From positions 31,421 to 95,420 of the forward strand of contig JAXDBU010000065.1 in NCBI GenBank assembly GCA_034678485.1: DNA of 64,000 nt. The letters run 5' to 3'. The DNA is from PLanc-01 sp034678485 (lineage in GTDB: Bacteria; Planctomycetota; Phycisphaerae; Sedimentisphaerales; Anaerobacaceae). Under the pieces are notes generated by a model. That model was not told where the DNA came from. It worked only from the letters and a program-made list of their open reading frames with translations, and searched no databases. Position 1 is the first letter of the stretch, and each line of letters begins with the position of its first letter. Positions 26,195 to 35,276 of the stretch are shown here, piece by piece. The position numbers and the translations under genes are program-made.

Positions 26195-28681
26195 ATGACG
26201 ACCTTATGGCAGGACGTTCGATATGCCCTACGAATACTGAGCAAGTCGCCCGGCTTCACGGCCATCGCGCTGGTCACCCTGGCTATCGGCATCGGCGCCA
26301 ACACGATCATGTTCAGCGTGGTCAACGGTCTGCTGTTGCTGCGACCTGCGAACGTGAAAGACCCCGATCGACTGGTCGGTTGCTGCGTGCGTCCGACGTA
26401 CATGAGTTCGTTCTGGCATTCACAGTATCTGGCCATGCGCGACGACAATCCGGTCTTCAGCGACCTCACAGGTTTCAGCGCGGACGAAGTGAACCTGCGA
26501 TATGGAGAGGAGTCGAAACGTGTGGAAGGGTTCTTTGTTCCGAGCAACTACTTCTCGACTCTCGGCGGGGTGCCCTTGCTCGGCCGGGATTTCCTGTCTG
26601 GAGAGGATGAGCTGGATGCCCAGGTGGTTGCGGTGCTCGCCTATCAGTGTTGGGAACGATATGGCGCTGATCCGGACATCCTGGGAAAAGAGCTGTACGT
26701 GGATGGCTGGCCCTGCCGGGTTGTCGGGGTGATGCCGAAAGGCTTCACCGGCACGAGCCTGGTGGGCCCGGATGTCTGGCTCCCTCTCGGCGTTCGGTAC
26801 CAGACCGTGCCATCTGACGACCGAATGAAGCGATGGCCCGAGCGGTTCGATTTGGACTGCAAGTATCCTTTGATGAAGCTGATCGGTCGGCTCAAACCCG
26901 GCTTGGATTTGGACGCCGCCCAGGCACAATTGGCTCCCCTGGCGGCTCGCTGGTCTGTCAAGAGGCCCCTGTATCTGGATCATCTGCCCAGGTTGTCGTT
27001 CGGGGTATCGGATGATCGACTCTGGCTGGTCGGCGTCTCAGCGTTCCTCCTGGGTGCGTCGTTGCTCATCCTGCTGATTGCCTGTCTGAACCTGGCCAAC
27101 ATGCATCTGGTCCAGGGGGCTTCGCGCCAGCGGGAACTGGCCATCCGCATGGCGATGGGCAGCAGTCGCTGGCGGGTCATGCGGCAGTTGCTTGTCGAGT
27201 CTCTGCTCTTGGCCGTCCTGGGGGGAGCGGCCGGCCTGCTCCTGGCCTTCTGGGGCATGGGGGTTCTCAATGTCTCGCTGGGGACGCTCCGTCTGCCTGC
27301 GGCGGTGGGCCTGGCGCTGCAGGCGGGATTCGACCATCGTGTGTTCGGCGCGACGCTGGCGTTTACCACGATCGCAGCGCTGCTATCCGGGTTGTGGCCT
27401 GCTGTGCGGCTCTCACGACGTTGTGTAGCTGCTGACCTGAAAGAGGTGCGAGGCAGCGTGTTCCGATCTTCCGGCAGGACCCAGCGGGTGGTTCCTGCAG
27501 GACTGTCGGTGGCCGGGCAGATCGCTTTGTCCGTCGTCCTAGTCCTCGGAGCGAGTCTCTTCGCGCACAGTGCCGTGAGGGCGGCTTACGTCACCCCTGG
27601 CTACAGTCTCGACGGCAAGCTGCTCATCAGCATGGACCTCGACGGAACTCGATCGGGCGATACGGAACGTCTGCAATTGTGTCAGCGTCTGATCGATTGC
27701 GTGTCGGCGCTGCAGGGCGTCCAGACCGCCGGCCTGTCGGATGTGATTCCATTCGGGGACTTCCATGGGATCGATTACGTCGCCCTCATGGGTCAGGAGA
27801 CGCCGGATGAGGATGATGACTTCGAGACCATGACGCGACGAGGGAGGAAGGTGCTCTCGCAGGCTGTCACCGGCGATTACTTCCAGTCGGTAGGATTGCC
27901 GTTGTTGCAGGGTCGGTATTTCACGCCGTTGGAGTGTGCTGCGGGCGCGTCGGTCGTTATTGTCGACGAGATTCTGGCCCGCCAGCTCCAACCCGACGGG
28001 GACGTCCTCGGCTGCCTGGTCTCCGGGGCTCGCGAGATCGTTGGCATCGTGCCGAGCGTCCGCCAGGGCGTGCTCAAGAAAGACAAGGAACCATATGTCT
28101 ACAGACCCCTCGGGGCCAAGGTGAGTTCCACTTTTCTCTGTGTCCGTCTGGCGAACACGACGCGTGCGGTCGAGACCTCGCTGCTCCAGCAGATCCCCAA
28201 GGAAATCCGCGCCGTCGATCCGCAGATCTCAGTGCTCTCAGCCGCGAGGCTGGCGGATCATCATCGCAACGGACCCGACATGTGGATTGTGGGCATGTTG
28301 GCGAAACTCTCCATCGCATCCGGGATTGTGGCGCTGTTTCTGGCGGGCTTGGGCATCTACGGCGTCAAGGGCTACATGGTGGCTTCCCGGACGCCGGAGA
28401 TCGGTATTCGCATGGCTCTCGGCGCCACGAGCAGGGGGGTTCTTGCGATGGTTCTGTGCGACGGTGCGGTGCTGACAATCGTGGGATTGGCCGTCGGCAT
28501 GTCAGTGGCTCTAACGGTAACGCGCTTCGTGCGCAGCGTCCTGTGCGGCGTGGACCCCATCGATCCGCTGAGCATCACCGCGACGGTGATCCTGCTGGCA
28601 GGGACCTCGCTGCTGGCCAGCTACGTCCCCGCCCGAAGAGCGGCGAAGATCGATCCCATGGTGGCATTGAGATGCGAATGA
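26195..28681 (+). CDS. ADOP-type duplicated MacB/FtsX permease, copy 10
   Basis: An 828-aa group B permease, the only group B copy after the adaptor gene. It has GFTAIALVTLAIGIGANT at TM1, KGFTGTSLVGPDVWLPLG in loop 1 and LQPDGDVLGCLVSG in loop 2; the last is shorter than in the other group B copies. The coupling motifs are RQRELAIRMAMGSSRWRV and PEIGIRMALGATSRGV. GGAG lies eight bp before the start. It is separated from permease 11 by an 86-bp gap with two small hairpins. Its position away from copies 2-6 implies either transposition of a copy within the array or an ancestral B-A alternation. Confidence 0.95.
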   Translation: MTTLWQDVRYALRILSKSPGFTAIALVTLAIGIGANTIMFSVVNGLLLLRPANVKDPDRLVGCCVRPTYMSSFWHSQYLAMRDDNPVFSDLTGFSADEVNLRYGEESKRVEGFFVPSNYFSTLGGVPLLGRDFLSGEDELDAQVVAVLAYQCWERYGADPDILGKELYVDGWPCRVVGVMPKGFTGTSLVGPDVWLPLGVRYQTVPSDDRMKRWPERFDLDCKYPLMKLIGRLKPGLDLDAAQAQLAPLAARWSVKRPLYLDHLPRLSFGVSDDRLWLVGVSAFLLGASLLILLIACLNLANMHLVQGASRQRELAIRMAMGSSRWRVMRQLLVESLLLAVLGGAAGLLLAFWGMGVLNVSLGTLRLPAAVGLALQAGFDHRVFGATLAFTTIAALLSGLWPAVRLSRRCVAADLKEVRGSVFRSSGRTQRVVPAGLSVAGQIALSVVLVLGASLFAHSAVRAAYVTPGYSLDGKLLISMDLDGTRSGDTERLQLCQRLIDCVSALQGVQTAGLSDVIPFGDFHGIDYVALMGQETPDEDDDFETMTRRGRKVLSQAVTGDYFQSVGLPLLQGRYFTPLECAAGASVVIVDEILARQLQPDGDVLGCLVSGAREIVGIVPSVRQGVLKKDKEPYVYRPLGAKVSSTFLCVRLANTTRAVETSLLQQIPKEIRAVDPQISVLSAARLADHHRNGPDMWIVGMLAKLSIASGIVALFLAGLGIYGVKGYMVASRTPEIGIRMALGATSRGVLAMVLCDGAVLTIVGLAVGMSVALTVTRFVRSVLCGVDPIDPLSITATVILLAGTSLLASYVPARRAAKIDPMVALRCE

Positions 28682-28685
28682 GTAG

Positions 28686-28750
28686 GGTGCGTACCACGCA
28701 CCATTCAACCATTGTATGAGGTGAACACAAGATGGTGTGCAGTGCACACC
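28686..28750. repeat. Two matching 7-bp hairpins between permeases 10 and 11
   Basis: GGTGCGT-ACC-ACGCACC lies at 28686-28702 and GGTGTGC-AGT-GCACACC at 28734-28750. Each has a 7-bp stem and a 3-nt loop, and their centres are 48 bp apart. The first resembles the widespread GGTGCGTxxxACGCACC intergenic palindrome. Neither is followed by a T-run. Confidence 0.7.
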
Positions 28751-28767
28751 CTCCAGGGAGTTGCGTA

Positions 28768-31215
28768 ATGGCGACGTTGTGGCAAGACATTCGATACGGC
28801 CTTCGCGGATTGGGTAGGAATCCCGGTTTCACGGCAGTTGTCGTAATCATTCTGGCGTTGGGAATCGGAGTCAACACGGCGATTTTCAGCGTAGTGAACG
28901 CCGTGATGCTGAGGCCCTTGCCTTATGAGGATTCGCACGAGTTGGTGTGGATCAGGCAGTCGGATATCGACGCGACCGAGAAGTTCAGCTACCGTCCGAA
29001 CTTCCTCTATCTTCGGGAACACAACAACGTGTTCAAATCGGTCGCCGGTTGTCGTGGTTGTCCGCTGTATGTCCACGGGATAGAGACTCCCCATCAAGTC
29101 GTGGGCCGCGACGCCACGGCCAATCTCTTCTCCCTGTTGGGGGTCCAGCCGATCCAGGGACGCGGATTCGGCCCGGAAGATGAGAAGCCTGAGAGTCCTC
29201 GCGTGGTGGTCGTCAGTCACGCCTTCTGGCGGGATCATCTGGGGGCGGACCCGAATGCGATCGGCCGGAATCTGAACCTCACCTCCTGGAAGCGAAAAGC
29301 GGATTACGACGTCGACATGGTGTCCGAGATTCACACGATCGTCGGTGTGATGCCTCCCGGTTTCACCTTTCCTTTCGGCAAATCAGCGCAATTCTGGCGA
29401 GCGATGATCTTCCCCGAAGGTCCGGCGCAACCTTATGATTTCCCGGTCATCCCGTTAGCCCGTCTCAGGAAGGGCATCACGCCGGAGCAAGCCAGTGCGG
29501 ACTTGGCGGTTCTGGCCAGTCGTCTCCGGCGCACCGAGTCTGCCGACGCGGCGCCCAATATCGTTGAGGTATACCGACTTCTGGACGGACTCGTCCGCCA
29601 TCATCGGGGGTTGCCATTGCTGTTACTGGGGGCGGCGGGATTCGTGTTGTTGATTGCTTGTGCGAACGTTGCCAGTCTGTTCCTGGCCCGTGCCACCGTG
29701 CGGCAGCGTGAGATGGCCATGCGCATGGCGCTTGGGGCCGGGCGCGGTCGCCTTATACGTCAGATGCTCACCGAGAGCCTCCTGCTCAGTCTGGCGGCCG
29801 GTGTCCTGGGGCTGGTCCTGACGTTCTGCTCGGTCAAGGGGCTGGTGGCCCTGTACCCGGCCGAAATCCCGCGTCTGCAGGAGACGAACGTCGACCTGCG
29901 GGTTCTCGGCTTTACCTTCGGTGTCTCGCTGCTGACGGGGCTGCTGTTCGGCCTGGTACCCGCCTGGAGGGCCTCCGACATTGGTGTCAACGAGACCCTC
30001 AAGCAAGGGATGGGACGCACTACGGGCGGTCGACGATGGCGTCGTCTCCACGATGGCCTGGTGGTCAGTCAGGTGGGTCTCTCGCTGGTCTTGCTGATCG
30101 GCGCGGCCCTGTTGATTCGTACGCTGGTGGCGTTGCAGGCGGTCGATCTGGGATTCCAGCCGCAGAATCTGCTGATCGTGCATATCGAGCTTCCGTACGC
30201 GAAATACACCGAAGCCAACCAATGCAACAATTTCTTCGGCCTTCTCCTCGAACGAATCCGCGCCCTTCCTTCTGTTCGTTCGGTGGCAAGTCGCGTCGAC
30301 GACTATTGCGGGATCGACATCACCAGTTCATCCGGCGCCTACGAGAAGAACTTCACCCTCACCGGACCGACGGGGTCGGGACAACCCCGGTCGGCCCGCT
30401 GGATATCGGTGACGCCGGGCTTCTTCGAAGCCGTGGGTATGCGCTGGCTCGCCGGGCGGACGTTTGACGACCAGGCCCCAGACGCCATCGTGATTGACGA
30501 GACCCTTGCGCGCGATTGTTTCCCCGACAGCGATCCCCTGGGTCAGACCTTCGTGATGGACGATGGGTCTGGACGGCATGTCCACACCATTGTTGGGGTC
30601 GTGGATACGATTCGCAGCTTTGCCTCGCCCGAGCCGGCCATGGGGACCGTCTACGCACAAGGCACGGAGTACTTGAAATGGGCGACCGTCGTGGTGCGAA
30701 CGAACGGCGACCCAATGCGTCTGGCGCCCGCCATTCGAGAGATCGTTTCCGGATTGGAAAAGGACAAGGTGATTGGTGAAATGGCGTCGATGGAGGCAAC
30801 GCTGTCGGAGATGCTGGCGCCCCGGCGTTTTGTGATGATCCTGCTGGGGATCTTCGCGGGCATCGCGGTGGCTTTGGCGACGATTGGTATCTACGGCCTG
30901 CTGCAATACAGTACCGCCCGGCAAACGCACGACATCGGCATTCGCATGGCCCTGGGTGCGCGACGTGTCGATGTCGTTCGAGCAGTGCTGGGGCAGGGAT
31001 TGAAGCTCATTCTCATCGGCGTCGTGGTCGGCATCGCCGGCGCGGTGGCGCTGACGCGCGTGTTATCCAGCCTTCTGTTCGACGTGACACCCACGGACCC
31101 GGTGACATTGGCATTCGTGTCATGTGTCCTGACGATCGTGGCGCTGGTGGCCAGTTACGTCCCTGCCCGGCGGGCGGCCAAGATCGACCCGATGGTGGCG
31201 CTGAGGCACGAGTAG
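28768..31215 (+). CDS. ADOP-type duplicated MacB/FtsX permease, copy 11
   Basis: An 815-aa group A permease and the last one in the array. The frame opens at 28732, but ATG 28768 has AGGGAG seven bp upstream and gives MATLWQDIRYG, the common N-terminus. The coupling motifs are RQREMAMRMALGAGRGRL and HDIGIRMALGARRVDV; the first residue of the second (H for R/E) is unusual. Loop 2 has FPDSDPLGQTF in the group A position. All eight TM segments are intact and the C-terminus is PARRAAKIDPMVALRHE. The TolC-type gene starts 41 bp after its stop, so both are probably on one transcript. Confidence 0.95.
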   Translation: MATLWQDIRYGLRGLGRNPGFTAVVVIILALGIGVNTAIFSVVNAVMLRPLPYEDSHELVWIRQSDIDATEKFSYRPNFLYLREHNNVFKSVAGCRGCPLYVHGIETPHQVVGRDATANLFSLLGVQPIQGRGFGPEDEKPESPRVVVVSHAFWRDHLGADPNAIGRNLNLTSWKRKADYDVDMVSEIHTIVGVMPPGFTFPFGKSAQFWRAMIFPEGPAQPYDFPVIPLARLRKGITPEQASADLAVLASRLRRTESADAAPNIVEVYRLLDGLVRHHRGLPLLLLGAAGFVLLIACANVASLFLARATVRQREMAMRMALGAGRGRLIRQMLTESLLLSLAAGVLGLVLTFCSVKGLVALYPAEIPRLQETNVDLRVLGFTFGVSLLTGLLFGLVPAWRASDIGVNETLKQGMGRTTGGRRWRRLHDGLVVSQVGLSLVLLIGAALLIRTLVALQAVDLGFQPQNLLIVHIELPYAKYTEANQCNNFFGLLLERIRALPSVRSVASRVDDYCGIDITSSSGAYEKNFTLTGPTGSGQPRSARWISVTPGFFEAVGMRWLAGRTFDDQAPDAIVIDETLARDCFPDSDPLGQTFVMDDGSGRHVHTIVGVVDTIRSFASPEPAMGTVYAQGTEYLKWATVVVRTNGDPMRLAPAIREIVSGLEKDKVIGEMASMEATLSEMLAPRRFVMILLGIFAGIAVALATIGIYGLLQYSTARQTHDIGIRMALGARRVDVVRAVLGQGLKLILIGVVVGIAGAVALTRVLSSLLFDVTPTDPVTLAFVSCVLTIVALVASYVPARRAAKIDPMVALRHE

Positions 31216-31256
31216 AAGGGCGATCAGATTGATGGCGTTAGAGTGGGAGTATGCCG

Positions 31257-32891
31257 ATGAATACGAGCAATGACGGATTCAGACGAATCGCAGGATTTCG
31301 ATGCCTGGGCGCGTTGTTCTCTCTGGTTCTCGCAACGGCCGGCTGCGGGACGCCCCAGGTGCGTCGCCCGCCACAGTTGGCGGCGCTGGGGACGAAGCTG
31401 GATGCCATCGAAACGACTCAACTTGCGGAGCAGTCGAAGTCGCCCCCGGTGAGCATCGAGCAGGCGACGGACAAGCTGGCGGCGCAGATCGTCGAGCCGA
31501 ACGAAGCGCAGCGAGTCGTCCGACTCTCGCTCGACGGGGTTCGCGCTGCGGCGCTGGCCAACAACCTGGATCTGAAGGTCGAGAGGATCGATCCTGCGAT
31601 TGCCCAGCAGTCCTTGGATGCGGAGCGAGCGAAGTTCGAGTCGATCTTCTACGGCTCGGCGGGGTACAGTTGGAGCAAGTCGAAGGAGGGGGACACGGAC
31701 TCCGTGAGGACCTATGAGGCGGGCGTTTCCACGCCGTTGCAGACCGGCGGGACGATCACCGCGAGCCTGCCGGTGTCGGATTCCGACGGCGTCACCCAGG
31801 CCGCAGCCAGCGTCTCGGTCGTCCAGTCGCTGCTGAAGGGCGTCGGCGCCCGCGTGAATCTGTATTCGATTCAGCTCGCGGCGCATCAGAAAGACCGCGT
31901 GGACGCCGCCACGAAACTGCGGGCAATCTCCATCCTGAGCACGGCGGACGTCTATTACTGGTATCTCTATGCGGCCCGCAAGGAACTGGACGTCAGTCGC
32001 GAGCAGTACAAGCTGACCCAGAACCAGTTGAAGAACGCCCGGCACAAAGTCGAAGCGGGGTCCGCGCCGAAGTACGAGATCATTCTGGCGGAGGCCGGTC
32101 TGGCGAGCTGCCTCGACAGCATGATTAGCGCGGAGACCTCGGTTCGGAACTGCGAACGAGACCTCAAACGCATCATGAATCGGGCGGACCTGCCTCTGGA
32201 CGGGCAGATCGATCTGATTCCCACGACGGACCCGAACCCCCAGGGCCTGGATCTGGACAAGGAAGCCCTGGTTGCTGCGGCCCTGGCGAACCGCATGGAA
32301 TTGGTGGACCTGGAGTATCAGTTGGCGGCGAACGAGATCGGCGCCGAGCTGGCGAAGAACGATCTGTTGCCGGAACTGGACCTGAGCTACCGGTTCTCCG
32401 CCGGGGGACAAGCTGCCGACGAGGAGCGTGCCCTGGAGAACATCTTCGACGACAACTCGACGGATCACCGCGTTGGTCTTTCGGCTTCGATCCCGCTGGG
32501 CAATCGGGCCGCCAAGGCCCGTCTGCGGGAGGCACGCCTCGAACGGGTCCGGACCGCCCTCAACCGGGAGCTGCAGGAGCAGGAGATCCGCCAGGAGGTC
32601 TACGAGGCGGTCGATGGGCTCGAGCAGTACTGGCGTCGAATCCTCGCGGCCGAGCAGGGCGTCATTCGGGCCGACCGATCCTATCGGGTCGAGCAGTTGC
32701 GGTTCCAATTGGGCCAGCGAACCAGCGTGGAGGTACTGGCCGCCGCGTCGAACCTGGCCGACGCCCAGCTCCGCAAGATCAGTGCGTTCGTGAGCTACGA
32801 GATCGCCCAGGTCTACTTGGCGCGCGCCACGGGTACGCTCCTCGGCTATGGCCGAATCCGCCTGGAGCCTTACGACAATCCCGGCCTGTGA
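31257..32891 (+). CDS. TolC-type outer-membrane efflux lipoprotein
   Basis: A 544-aa outer-membrane channel subunit expected to complete the tripartite pump with the adaptor and an inner-membrane permease. The N-terminus is a lipoprotein signal: basic residues, a hydrophobic core, then LATAGC. The body has two similar halves rich in long alpha-helices (for example ANNLDLKVERIDPAIAQQSL early and AALANRMELVDLEYQLAA later), as in the OEP family, with beta-rich segments between. GGGAG at 31245-31249 is one base before the ATG at 31251 but seven before ATG 31257, which decides the start. It is the only channel gene in the locus. No intrinsic terminator is evident after its stop. Confidence 0.9.
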   Translation: MNTSNDGFRRIAGFRCLGALFSLVLATAGCGTPQVRRPPQLAALGTKLDAIETTQLAEQSKSPPVSIEQATDKLAAQIVEPNEAQRVVRLSLDGVRAAALANNLDLKVERIDPAIAQQSLDAERAKFESIFYGSAGYSWSKSKEGDTDSVRTYEAGVSTPLQTGGTITASLPVSDSDGVTQAAASVSVVQSLLKGVGARVNLYSIQLAAHQKDRVDAATKLRAISILSTADVYYWYLYAARKELDVSREQYKLTQNQLKNARHKVEAGSAPKYEIILAEAGLASCLDSMISAETSVRNCERDLKRIMNRADLPLDGQIDLIPTTDPNPQGLDLDKEALVAAALANRMELVDLEYQLAANEIGAELAKNDLLPELDLSYRFSAGGQAADEERALENIFDDNSTDHRVGLSASIPLGNRAAKARLREARLERVRTALNRELQEQEIRQEVYEAVDGLEQYWRRILAAEQGVIRADRSYRVEQLRFQLGQRTSVEVLAAASNLADAQLRKISAFVSYEIAQVYLARATGTLLGYGRIRLEPYDNPGL

Positions 32892-33347
32892 GACCGGCCA
32901 GGGTCTGACGGGGTTCTCTAGGGGAACGAAGCGGAGCATCCGGACCGTGGACGAAGGCCGGCGGCGTCCTGCCGGAAGACTGACCCGAGTGGATGCGGAC
33001 GTTCACGGACTATCAGGCCGCAAGGCGTCCTCTGCTTCTTCCCCCGTCTATTCCCTGCACTGCACCGGCTGTTTCCGGATTTCGCTTGAACTGCCGAAGG
33101 CCTCAAGCTACATTCATATCAGGAACGTGGACCCGAGCAACTCTGATTCGACCACTCTGAAAACGGGACTTGAAAACTGAGAAAGCCGCTCATCCGAGCC
33201 GAGGCATTCCGTCCTTCATCATAGTGCCATTGCCGGCGGCGTTGCGCGAAGTCGGTGCGCAGTGACGGACGCGCGGAAGGTCCCGGATCGCGTGGGGGGG
33301 AACAGCTCATGACGTCTTGAGGACATCGCGTCAGTAAGGAGGTCAGT
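32892..33347 (+). other. Intergenic region with leader of the 33348 gene
   Basis: 456 bp without a supported gene. The first half is GC-rich and shows nothing definite. A sigma70-like promoter lies at 33086-33114. Downstream are TGAAAACGGGACTTGAAAAC (a loose direct repeat) and the AAGGAGG site before 33348. Confidence 0.5.
33086..33114 (+). promoter_or_regulatory. Predicted sigma70-type promoter
   Basis: TTGAAC (33086-33091), a 17-bp spacer and TACATT (33109-33114). It would give a leader of about 225 nt before ATG 33348. Sequence match only. Confidence 0.45.
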
Positions 33348-34034
33348 ATGAAGTCATGGCGCACTATCGGAGTACTCCTGATCTGTTGTTTGGCGAGCGC
33401 ACTGAGGGGGGAGGACCTGGAGGAGAAAGGAGTGTACAGACTGGACAAGAGCATGTTCGACCTGGCGCCCCTGCGCGATCCCGCAGAAACGTGCATCGCT
33501 CACAGGGGCTCCAAATTCATTGTGGTGGATGCAGGTCAGGATTACTATGTCATCCGGTTCTTGTCGCTGTACTCCTATGATCGACAGAAGTCCACCGCCT
33601 CCAGGAATGAGGAGTACAAGCTGCCCAAGCAGGTGAACGGTGTCGACATCTCGAAATCCGTCAAGGTGTCCGTCGCCGGGCCGATCAGCGGGCCTCTCAT
33701 CGTCCCGTTCAAGTTCAGACTGGGCGATGAGTCCATAACCGGCGAAGCGGCGCTGGGGTTTTACGCCGGCTACAACGTCGAACCGTCTCTCCCGTTCACG
33801 GACATAAGAATACCCGTCACTCCGTTTGTCGCGGGGGGAATTTCGCAGGTGGCAGTCGATAGTTCCGGCGAAACCGAGCACGAAACCGCCTTCACCTGGG
33901 CTATCGGTGTTCTTGTCAAGAACTGGCATCATGTGAACGTCGGTCTGGTCTACGGAGAGGACTACACAGGTGACAAGGACTGGAAGCACGAAGGCGACGG
34001 TTGGTTCAGCTTCATGATCGGGTGGCAACTGTGA
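33348..34034 (+). CDS. Secreted protein of unknown function
   Basis: A 228-aa protein that I do not recognise. It starts with a clear Sec signal (MKSWRTIGVLLICCLASALRG, with cleavage likely near residue 21), and a strong AAGGAGG lies six bp before the ATG. The mature part is beta-rich. An early segment (KSMFDLAPLRDPAETC) leads to FIVVDAGQDYYVIRFLSLYS, which could be a small SH3-like fold. The second half alternates hydrophobic and polar residues (LGFYAGYNVEPSL, TPFVAGGISQVAV, FTWAIGVLVKNWHHVNVGLVYG) and ends in FMIGWQL, an aromatic-containing C-terminus typical of small outer-membrane barrels. An outer-membrane location is therefore an inference. It stands alone, with its own promoter and repeat-filled DNA on the far side. 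Confidence 0.7.
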   Translation: MKSWRTIGVLLICCLASALRGEDLEEKGVYRLDKSMFDLAPLRDPAETCIAHRGSKFIVVDAGQDYYVIRFLSLYSYDRQKSTASRNEEYKLPKQVNGVDISKSVKVSVAGPISGPLIVPFKFRLGDESITGEAALGFYAGYNVEPSLPFTDIRIPVTPFVAGGISQVAVDSSGETEHETAFTWAIGVLVKNWHHVNVGLVYGEDYTGDKDWKHEGDGWFSFMIGWQL

Positions 34035-34216
34035 TTCCAGGGATCTCGCCAGGGGTCTTGGTCGCAAGCGAGCTTGGACCAGCCCCCCGTCTTGACCACG
34101 GACCCACCGCAGGGACTGCTGATGAGCACGGCGTGATCTCGCGGACAGGATGAGAAGGCACTGCCGATATCGAGACGGAGCAGGTGGTGGCGGGGCAAGG
34201 AACATCCGGCGTCGTC

Positions 34217-34236
34217 ATTCCCGCGGAAGCGGGAAT
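34217..34236. repeat. ATTCCCGC palindromic repeat
   Basis: ATTCCCGC-GGAA-GCGGGAAT, a perfect 8-bp stem, followed by CCAG. It is the CATTCCCGCxxxxGCGGGAATCCAG element common between genes in many bacteria. A decayed copy lies at about 34674-34700 (CATTTCCGTGAACGTGGGAA followed by TCCAG). Confidence 0.75.
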
Positions 34237-34244
34237 CCAGGCAT

Positions 34245-34520
34245 CCCCGCCACGAAGGACACGAAGAGCATGAAGGGAACTCAACCACAGAGGACTCAGA
34301 GGACGCAGAGTGAGGACGAAGGTGAGAAGGCAGGAGGGTCAGAAGGTCGGGCGACCATGCACCACGCACAACGCTTTACGCTCTCCGAAGGACGATCTGA
34401 TTCCGGTTGAGACCCAGCGGCCCTGCGCCTCCGCGTGAAAACCAATCTGTGAAATCTCGGTAATCGGCGGACAAACCCTCCATGCCTGCCTTTGCGGCTT
34501 CGTGGCTTTGTGTGAGAAAT
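34245..34520. repeat. Cluster of noncoding repeat words, forward set
   Basis: It contains CCACGAAGGACACGAAGAG, then AACCACAGAGGACTCAGAGG and GACGCAGAG. Further on come AATCTGTGAAATCTCGGTAA and a CGGCTTCGTGGCTTTGTGTG copy in the opposite sense. Such accreted words are seen between genes in many unrelated genomes. No coding frame is convincing in the 1.24 kb between 34035 and the insertion element at 35277. Confidence 0.6.
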
Positions 34521-35039
34521 GTACTCCGAAATACGTCTTGACGCCTTTGTCTTGGCCCTCCATAATGCCACTCGGTGCGAGTAGTAATGCGGCTTGACTC
34601 CGGTCCTCAGACGCCGATGAGAGGTGTCTACGTAGAGGCGTAGAACGTGGAATCGACGAGGCGTTCCGATGTTGTCATTTCCGTGAACGTGGGAATCCAG
34701 TCTTACGACGCATCACGGACCCCGCTTCAGGCGGGCGCAGGCGTAAGAATCAGGAGGCGATACGGAATGCCATATCGAGACTGAAGATAACGAAAGGACG
34801 TATCTGCCACATTCACTTCTCAGTCCGCTGCCAGATGAACAAGCTGTCAGCGCAACCGGGCGGTGAGCCGGGCGCCTCCGCAAACATCGGACGCAAGGTA
34901 CTCATCCGCAGCTTCGGATGCGAAGTGAATAAGCTGTAAGACCGTCCATCCGTGCCACCAATCTCACAAAGGCAGGGTGGGAGCGCAAGAAAAACCGTGG
35001 AAAAAACTGTGGCGGGTGCTTATCGGAAATCAGGCCTGT

Positions 35040-35145
35040 CGCCCACTTCTGCGTTCCTTCCTTGCCTCTGTGGCCCTCTGCGGTTTCTGTGCTGAAAGAA
35101 CATCGAGAGAGTCATCCGCCGATTTTCACAGATTCCCAACCAACG
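35040..35145. repeat. Cluster of noncoding repeat words, inverted set
   Basis: CTTGCCTCTGTGGCCCTCTG, CGGTTTCTGTG and CCGCCGATTTTCACAGATTC are reverse-complement relatives of the ACCACAGAGG and AATCTGTGAAAT words at 34280-34460. The two clusters therefore face each other across about 600 bp. Confidence 0.55.
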
Positions 35146-35210
35146 ACCGGGAACTGGCTACCGGCAGCCGCTGGAGGCTGAAGACCGTAGGCCGCAGGTC
35201 TGAGGTGGCA

Positions 35211-35251
35211 ACCGACTGCCGGCGACTGCTATTCATTTGCCGGCAGTCGGT
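35211..35251. repeat. Perfect 13-bp inverted repeat
   Basis: ACCGACTGCCGGC (35211-35223) pairs perfectly with GCCGGCAGTCGGT (35239-35251) across a 15-nt loop. No T-run follows. It lies 25 bp from the insertion-sequence end and could be a REP-like element or an insertion target. Confidence 0.75.
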
Positions 35252-35276
35252 AGGACGTGGCCGCCCGACAGCGGCA

